From: SHLQ01 sp964445255 | Lineage (GTDB): Bacteria > Actinomycetota > Acidimicrobiia > Acidimicrobiales > SHLQ01 | DNA length: 8,906 bases | Direction: 5' to 3' | Assembly: GCA_964445255.1 (NCBI GenBank) | Contig: CAYUKM010000114.1 | Coordinates: 1 to 8,906, forward strand | Shown here: one piece after another, positions 5,735 to 8,906 of the stretch | How positions within the stretch are numbered: position 1 is the first letter of the stretch | Layout: each line of letters starts with the position of its first letter | The notes under the pieces: generated by a model | Database searches by the model: none | The model's input: only the letters and a program-made list of their open reading frames with translations | What the model was told of the DNA's origin: nothing | Program-made: the position numbers and the translations under genes

Positions 5735-7468
5735 TCAGTCCTCACGAGGGAGGATGCGGAGACCGAGTTCTTCGAGGTGCGCTGGATCAGCTGGTGATGG
5801 TGCCTTCGTCAGCGGATCTGCACCCTTTTGGGTCTTCGGGAAGGCGATGACCTCGCGAATGTTCTCTTCGCCGACGAGCAACGCGGTGAGGCGGTCGATG
5901 CCGAAGGCGAAACCGCCGTGCGGTGGCGCTCCGTACTTGAAGGCGCTCAACAAGAAGCCGAACTTTGCCTGCTGCTCCTCAGGGCCGATGCCCAAGATCT
6001 CGAAGATCTGCGACTGTACGTCAGGCTGGAAGATTCGGATCGATCCCGAACCGAGCTCCCAGCCGTTCAGCGTGAGGTCATATGCCTGACTGCGAATGTC
6101 GAGCCACGCATCGCCCTCGGCCGTCTTGAGCATCTCCACGTCGTCCTCATGGGGCATCGTGAACGGGTGATGGGCTGGGATCGGGTTGCCGTCGACGACA
6201 TCTTCGAAGAGCGGGAACTCGGTGATCCACAGGAACGAGAAACCACCCTCGTTAACCGGTGGACGGCCAAGTTCGAGGCGAAGCAATCCGAGCACCTTGT
6301 TGGCGACGCGCTTGGAATCAGCGATCAGGAAGACCATGTCGCCAGACTTCGCGTCGAGGCGCTCTTGGACACCGGCGATCTCGGCTTCACTCATGAACTT
6401 GGTGAGCGCACCCTCAAGGCCCTCGTCACGTACACGGAACCAGGCAAGACCCTTGGCTCCCCACGACTTCGCCTTGTCGGTGAGTTCGTCGATCTTGTTG
6501 CGGCCGAGCTCGTCGGCGCCGCCGGGCATGCTGATGCCCTTCACTACCGGCGTTTTAAAGACGTTCGACTCGGTGTCGGTGAACAGATCGGTGAGGTCGT
6601 TGAGTTCCATCCCGAATCGGGTGTCGGGCTTGTCCGAGCCGTAGCGGTCCATGGCCTCCGCGTAGGTCATCCGTGGGAAGTCGGTAGGCCGCTCCCCCGT
6701 TACTACTTCGGCGGCATCCGCGACAGCCTCGCTGATGAAGGCGAACACGTCTTCTTGGTCGACGAAGCTGGCCTCGGCATCAAGCTGCATGAACTCGAAC
6801 TGCCGGTCTGCGCGCAGGTCCTCGTCTCGAAGGCATCGCGCAATCTGGTAGTAGCGGTCGATACCGCCAACCATGGAGAGCTGTTTGAACAACTGCGGAC
6901 TCTGCGGCAGTGCGTAGAAGTTTCCTGGATGTAGCCGCGATGGCACCACGAAGTCGCGTGCACCCTCAGGAGTTGATGCGATGAGCATCGGCGTTTCGAT
7001 CTCGACGAAGCCCTGCTTCTCCATCGCACCACGGATCGCGCTGTTGACCTTGGCGCGGGCACGGAGGTTGCGCTGCATGCGGTCTTGGCGAAGGTCGACG
7101 TAGCGGTGTTCCAAACGGATCAGCTCGTCAACGTCGGTGCGACCGTTCACTTGGAACGGTGGAGGCTCGGCGACGTTGAGGATCTTCACGTCGGTGTCGA
7201 AGATCTCGATCTCACCGGTAGCGATGGCGTCGTTGGTCATGCCCTCTGGGCGTTCTCGAACAGTTCCGGTAACCGCGACGACGTACTCGCTGCGAACATC
7301 AACCTTCTGGTCGACAACAACCTGCACGACACCGGTGTGGTCACGGATATCGACGAAGGCGAGATGCTCGGAGTGAACGCGACGGGTATCGACCCAGCCG
7401 GCGACCGTGACGGTTTGGCCGACATGATCTTTGTTGATTTCACCGCAGTAGTTGGTGCGAAGAGACAT
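5735..7468 (-). CDS. aspS: Aspartyl-tRNA synthetase (bacterial type with GAD domain)
   Basis: 577 residues, in the normal range for the bacterial enzyme (about 580-595). It attaches Asp to tRNA-Asp in the cytosol. Domains in order: N-terminal OB-fold anticodon-binding domain (about 1-105, with AGWVDTRR and FVDIRDHTGVVQVV), class II catalytic core, the bacterial GAD insertion (about 280-420), and the core again. Motif 1 lies around FVEIETP (154-160); motif 2 is CLRDEDLRADRQFEFMQLD (212-230) with Arg214; motif 3 is GGFAFGIDR (518-526) with Arg526, followed by FPKTQKGADPLTKAPS. His32 seems to align with the His reported in non-discriminating enzymes that also charge tRNA-Asn. ATG 7468 is preceded by GAGGAA. 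It lies 27 bases after hisS and is almost certainly cotranscribed with it. Confidence 0.97.
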   Translation of the reverse strand: MSLRTNYCGEINKDHVGQTVTVAGWVDTRRVHSEHLAFVDIRDHTGVVQVVVDQKVDVRSEYVVAVTGTVRERPEGMTNDAIATGEIEIFDTDVKILNVAEPPPFQVNGRTDVDELIRLEHRYVDLRQDRMQRNLRARAKVNSAIRGAMEKQGFVEIETPMLIASTPEGARDFVVPSRLHPGNFYALPQSPQLFKQLSMVGGIDRYYQIARCLRDEDLRADRQFEFMQLDAEASFVDQEDVFAFISEAVADAAEVVTGERPTDFPRMTYAEAMDRYGSDKPDTRFGMELNDLTDLFTDTESNVFKTPVVKGISMPGGADELGRNKIDELTDKAKSWGAKGLAWFRVRDEGLEGALTKFMSEAEIAGVQERLDAKSGDMVFLIADSKRVANKVLGLLRLELGRPPVNEGGFSFLWITEFPLFEDVVDGNPIPAHHPFTMPHEDDVEMLKTAEGDAWLDIRSQAYDLTLNGWELGSGSIRIFQPDVQSQIFEILGIGPEEQQAKFGFLLSAFKYGAPPHGGFAFGIDRLTALLVGEENIREVIAFPKTQKGADPLTKAPSPADPAHLEELGLRILPRED

Positions 7469-7495
7469 GATTCCTCGTGGTAGTAATCGAAAGGG

Positions 7496-8767
7496 TTAGC
7501 GGTCCTGGCGACCGAGCAGTTCGGTCAACAGGTCGCTGCGAGCTATTTGAGTTTGGCCTGCGTCGCCAACCATGTCGCGCACGGTAACAACGTTGTTCTC
7601 CACTTCGTCCTCGCCAATGATGAGTGCGACCGGGGCGTTCGATCGGTCAGCGATCTTCATCTGGGCTTTCATCGAGCGTCCGTCGAAGCCTCGTTGCGCA
7701 GCGATGCCGGCCGTGCGGAGCTGGTCGGCGATCACCGTGGCTTCTTTGCCTCCGGTCAGATCGACGATGAATACGTCCGGCTCGCCGGTCGGCGCGGCGA
7801 AGGTTTCTTCGGCATCGCAGGCGAGAAGAATACGGTCGACTCCGAGAGCGAAGCCGATTCCAGGAGTGGGCTTTCCACCGAGGCTTTCGGCGAGACCGTC
7901 GTACCGACCGCCGCCACCGACCGCGTTCTGCGCGTTCTCGAGCGCGGTGGACGCGAACTCGAAAGTCGTTCGGGTGTAGTAGTCGAGCCCTCGGACCAGG
8001 CGCGGGGAGATCTCGTAGGGGATCTCCAGGGCTTCGAGACCGTCGCGCACTGCGGCGAAGTGTTCTGCGGTCTCTTCGGTGAGGAAGTCAACCATCAGCG
8101 GCGCCTCAGCGATGATCGACTGATCTTCGCGACGCTTGCTGTCCAAGACCCGTAAAGGGTTCTTCTCCAAAGTCTGTTGCGACCCTTCGCTGAGCTCTCC
8201 CACACGGTCTCGCAGGTACTCCTCAAGGGCTGCGAAATACTGCGGTCGGCAGCTCTCGTCGCCGAGCGAGTTGAGCAGCAGTGTTACCTGGTCCATGCCC
8301 AATCGCTCGTAGAAGCGCCACCCGAGGGCAATGACCTCGACATCGATGGTGGCGTCGCTCGAACCCAAGACCTCGATACCGACCTGGCTGAACTGGCGAT
8401 AGCGACCAGCTTGAGGCCGCTCCCGGCGGAACTGTGGCCCTTCGTACCAGACCTTCCAAGGAAGGTCCTGTGGGTTGTGTTGAACAAACGCGCGCACCAC
8501 AGACGCGGTGAGCTCAGGACGAAGCGCGATCCGAGTGCGGTCCTTGTCCTTGTCCTCGAAGTCGTACATCTCCTTCGTGACGACGTCGGTCGACTCGCCT
8601 ACCCGAAGAAAGACGCCGAGCTCTTCGACGATCGGCGACATTATGTGGCCATATCCCGCCAACCGGGCCTCTTCGGCGAAGACGTCAACGAGCGCGCGAT
8701 GACGTTCAGAGTCAGGACTCATCACATCGCGCATGCCTTTAAGCGCCCGAAATTTCTCTTTACCCAC
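7496..8767 (-). CDS. hisS: Histidyl-tRNA synthetase
   Basis: 423 residues from GTG 8767, normal for bacterial HisRS. It attaches His to tRNA-His as a dimer in the cytosol. Motifs: the N-terminal KFRALKGMRDVMSPDS (5-20), RPELTASVVRAF (83-94), class II motif 2 GPQFRRERPQAGRYRQF (110-126) with Arg114, the HisRS-specific LVRGLDYYTRTTFEF (257-271), and motif 3 GIGFALGVDRI (303-313) with Arg312. The C-terminal anticodon-binding domain spans about 330-423. The frame remains open to 8854, but those extra residues run through a DNA repeat and do not resemble the family, so the GTG is preferred. Another candidate is ATG 8734, which would cut the conserved KFRALKG. There is no Shine-Dalgarno; a TAGCCT box ends 8 bases upstream. 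It is the first gene of the hisS-aspS(-pyrE) group. Confidence 0.95.
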   Translation of the reverse strand: MGKEKFRALKGMRDVMSPDSERHRALVDVFAEEARLAGYGHIMSPIVEELGVFLRVGESTDVVTKEMYDFEDKDKDRTRIALRPELTASVVRAFVQHNPQDLPWKVWYEGPQFRRERPQAGRYRQFSQVGIEVLGSSDATIDVEVIALGWRFYERLGMDQVTLLLNSLGDESCRPQYFAALEEYLRDRVGELSEGSQQTLEKNPLRVLDSKRREDQSIIAEAPLMVDFLTEETAEHFAAVRDGLEALEIPYEISPRLVRGLDYYTRTTFEFASTALENAQNAVGGGGRYDGLAESLGGKPTPGIGFALGVDRILLACDAEETFAAPTGEPDVFIVDLTGGKEATVIADQLRTAGIAAQRGFDGRSMKAQMKIADRSNAPVALIIGEDEVENNVVTVRDMVGDAGQTQIARSDLLTELLGRQDR

Positions 8768-8775
8768 GGCCGTAA

Positions 8776-8781
8776 AGGCTA
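8776..8781 (-). promoter_or_regulatory. Putative leaderless -10 element of hisS
   Basis: TAGCCT on the minus strand, directly preceded by TG, ends 8 bases before GTG 8767. No Shine-Dalgarno is present. The repeats at 8811-8906 begin about 29 bases upstream of it. No good -35 box is visible. Confidence 0.4.
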
Positions 8782-8810
8782 CAGCCGTCGCCCGAGCGGC
8801 CGCGCGACCA

Positions 8811-8906
8811 AATCTGTGGTCGAAAACCGGGCCATAGCGCCGGAAACAGACCACAGAACTCCCGCCAAGAATCTGTGGTCGAAAACCGGGCCATAGCGCC
8901 GGAAAC
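8811..8906. repeat. Two identical 37-base direct repeats upstream of hisS (CRISPR-like or regulatory), cut by the window edge
   Basis: The 37 bases at 8811-8847 recur without mismatch at 8870-8906, ending exactly at the last base of the window, so the true extent is unknown. The 22 bases between them (8848-8869) do not match the 22 bases before the first copy. On the plus strand each unit begins AATCTGTGGTCGAAAACC and ends GCGCCGGAAAC. Length, the internal AAAACC and the CGGAAAC end resemble actinobacterial CRISPR repeats such as the 36-base M. tuberculosis direct repeat, and CCGG...CCGG could form a small stem. Against this, a 22-base spacer is too short, the spacer holds an inverted copy of part of the repeat (GACCACAGA, 8849-8857), and no cas genes are in view. 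Other readings are an operator array for hisS or a tandem repeat with a 59-base period. Confidence 0.85.

Noticed and set aside
5086..5850. Plus-strand open frame of 254 codons across pyrE and the intercistronic hairpin
   Set aside because: It is antisense to pyrE and the aspS end and shows no recognisable domain.
5828..6934. Long plus-strand open frame of 368 codons opposite aspS
   Set aside because: The minus strand encodes a complete AspRS with all class II motifs; the plus frame shows no domain and is a by-product of GC-rich codon bias.
8768..8854. N-terminal extension of hisS through the repeat to 8854
   Set aside because: HisRS families begin just before the KFRALKGMRD segment; the extension is Ala/Arg-rich and derives from repeat DNA.
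8177..8896. Plus-strand open frame opposite the hisS start, running into the repeats
   Set aside because: Antisense to a clear HisRS; its C-terminus merely translates the 37-base repeat twice-over in part, and no family features are seen.
8768..8906. T-box riboswitch upstream of hisS
   Set aside because: No T-box core such as AGGGTGG, no specifier loop and no terminator are visible; the predicted transcript start is next to the start codon.
8811..8906. Integron attC (59-base element) because of the 59-base period
   Set aside because: No RYYYAAC/GTTRRRY core pair, no integrase and no cassette genes; the period is a coincidence of number.
8811..8906. DnaA-box cluster or replication origin (TCGACCACA resembles TTGTCCACA)
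   Set aside because: Only 7 of 9 positions match, few sites are present, and no dnaA or dnaN is near.

Overview
The window carries core housekeeping genes typical of an actinobacterium plus a small accessory insertion. The protein sequences, the order of hisS and aspS upstream of rarA and a small membrane protein, and first genes that look leaderless all point to Actinomycetota. The aspartyl-tRNA synthetase N-terminus resembles the Acidimicrobiia style, but that class-level placement is inference from memory of the families. UGA acts as a stop codon, for example in aspS. Almost every base is coding and no gap exceeds about 140 bases. I see no tRNA, rRNA, transposase or integrase.

Layout from right to left, because most genes lie on the minus strand: a short non-coding stretch with two identical 37-base repeats (8811-8906) precedes hisS (7496-8767). 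After 27 bases comes aspS (5735-7468), then a 49-base AT-rich hairpin, then pyrE (5020-5661), then a DUF218/SanA-type membrane protein (4346-4957) that appears to have its own promoter. Facing it on the plus strand is a two-gene operon: a permease with a histidine-rich N-terminus (2507-3583), overlapping by 4 bases a TIGR03943/DUF1980 protein (3580-4311). The two units converge on an inverted repeat at 4315-4333. Divergent from the permease is a predicted secreted or lipoprotein alpha/beta hydrolase (1658-2389). Next on the minus strand come rarA (265-1551) and, overlapping it by 8 bases, a small membrane-anchored protein that runs off the left edge; alaS would be expected beyond it.

Functionally, hisS and aspS charge tRNAs, pyrE makes OMP for pyrimidines, and RarA works at stalled replication forks. 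The permease/DUF1980 pair is the main accessory feature and is probably a metal-handling (likely zinc) membrane system. No metal-responsive regulator or CobW-type chaperone gene is in view.

The least explained structures are non-coding: the CRISPR-like or operator-like repeats upstream of hisS, the long hairpin between aspS and pyrE, and a consistent TAnnnT box 6-8 bases before the start codon of first genes that lack a Shine-Dalgarno sequence. I do not find convincing evidence of a wholly new system inside this window.
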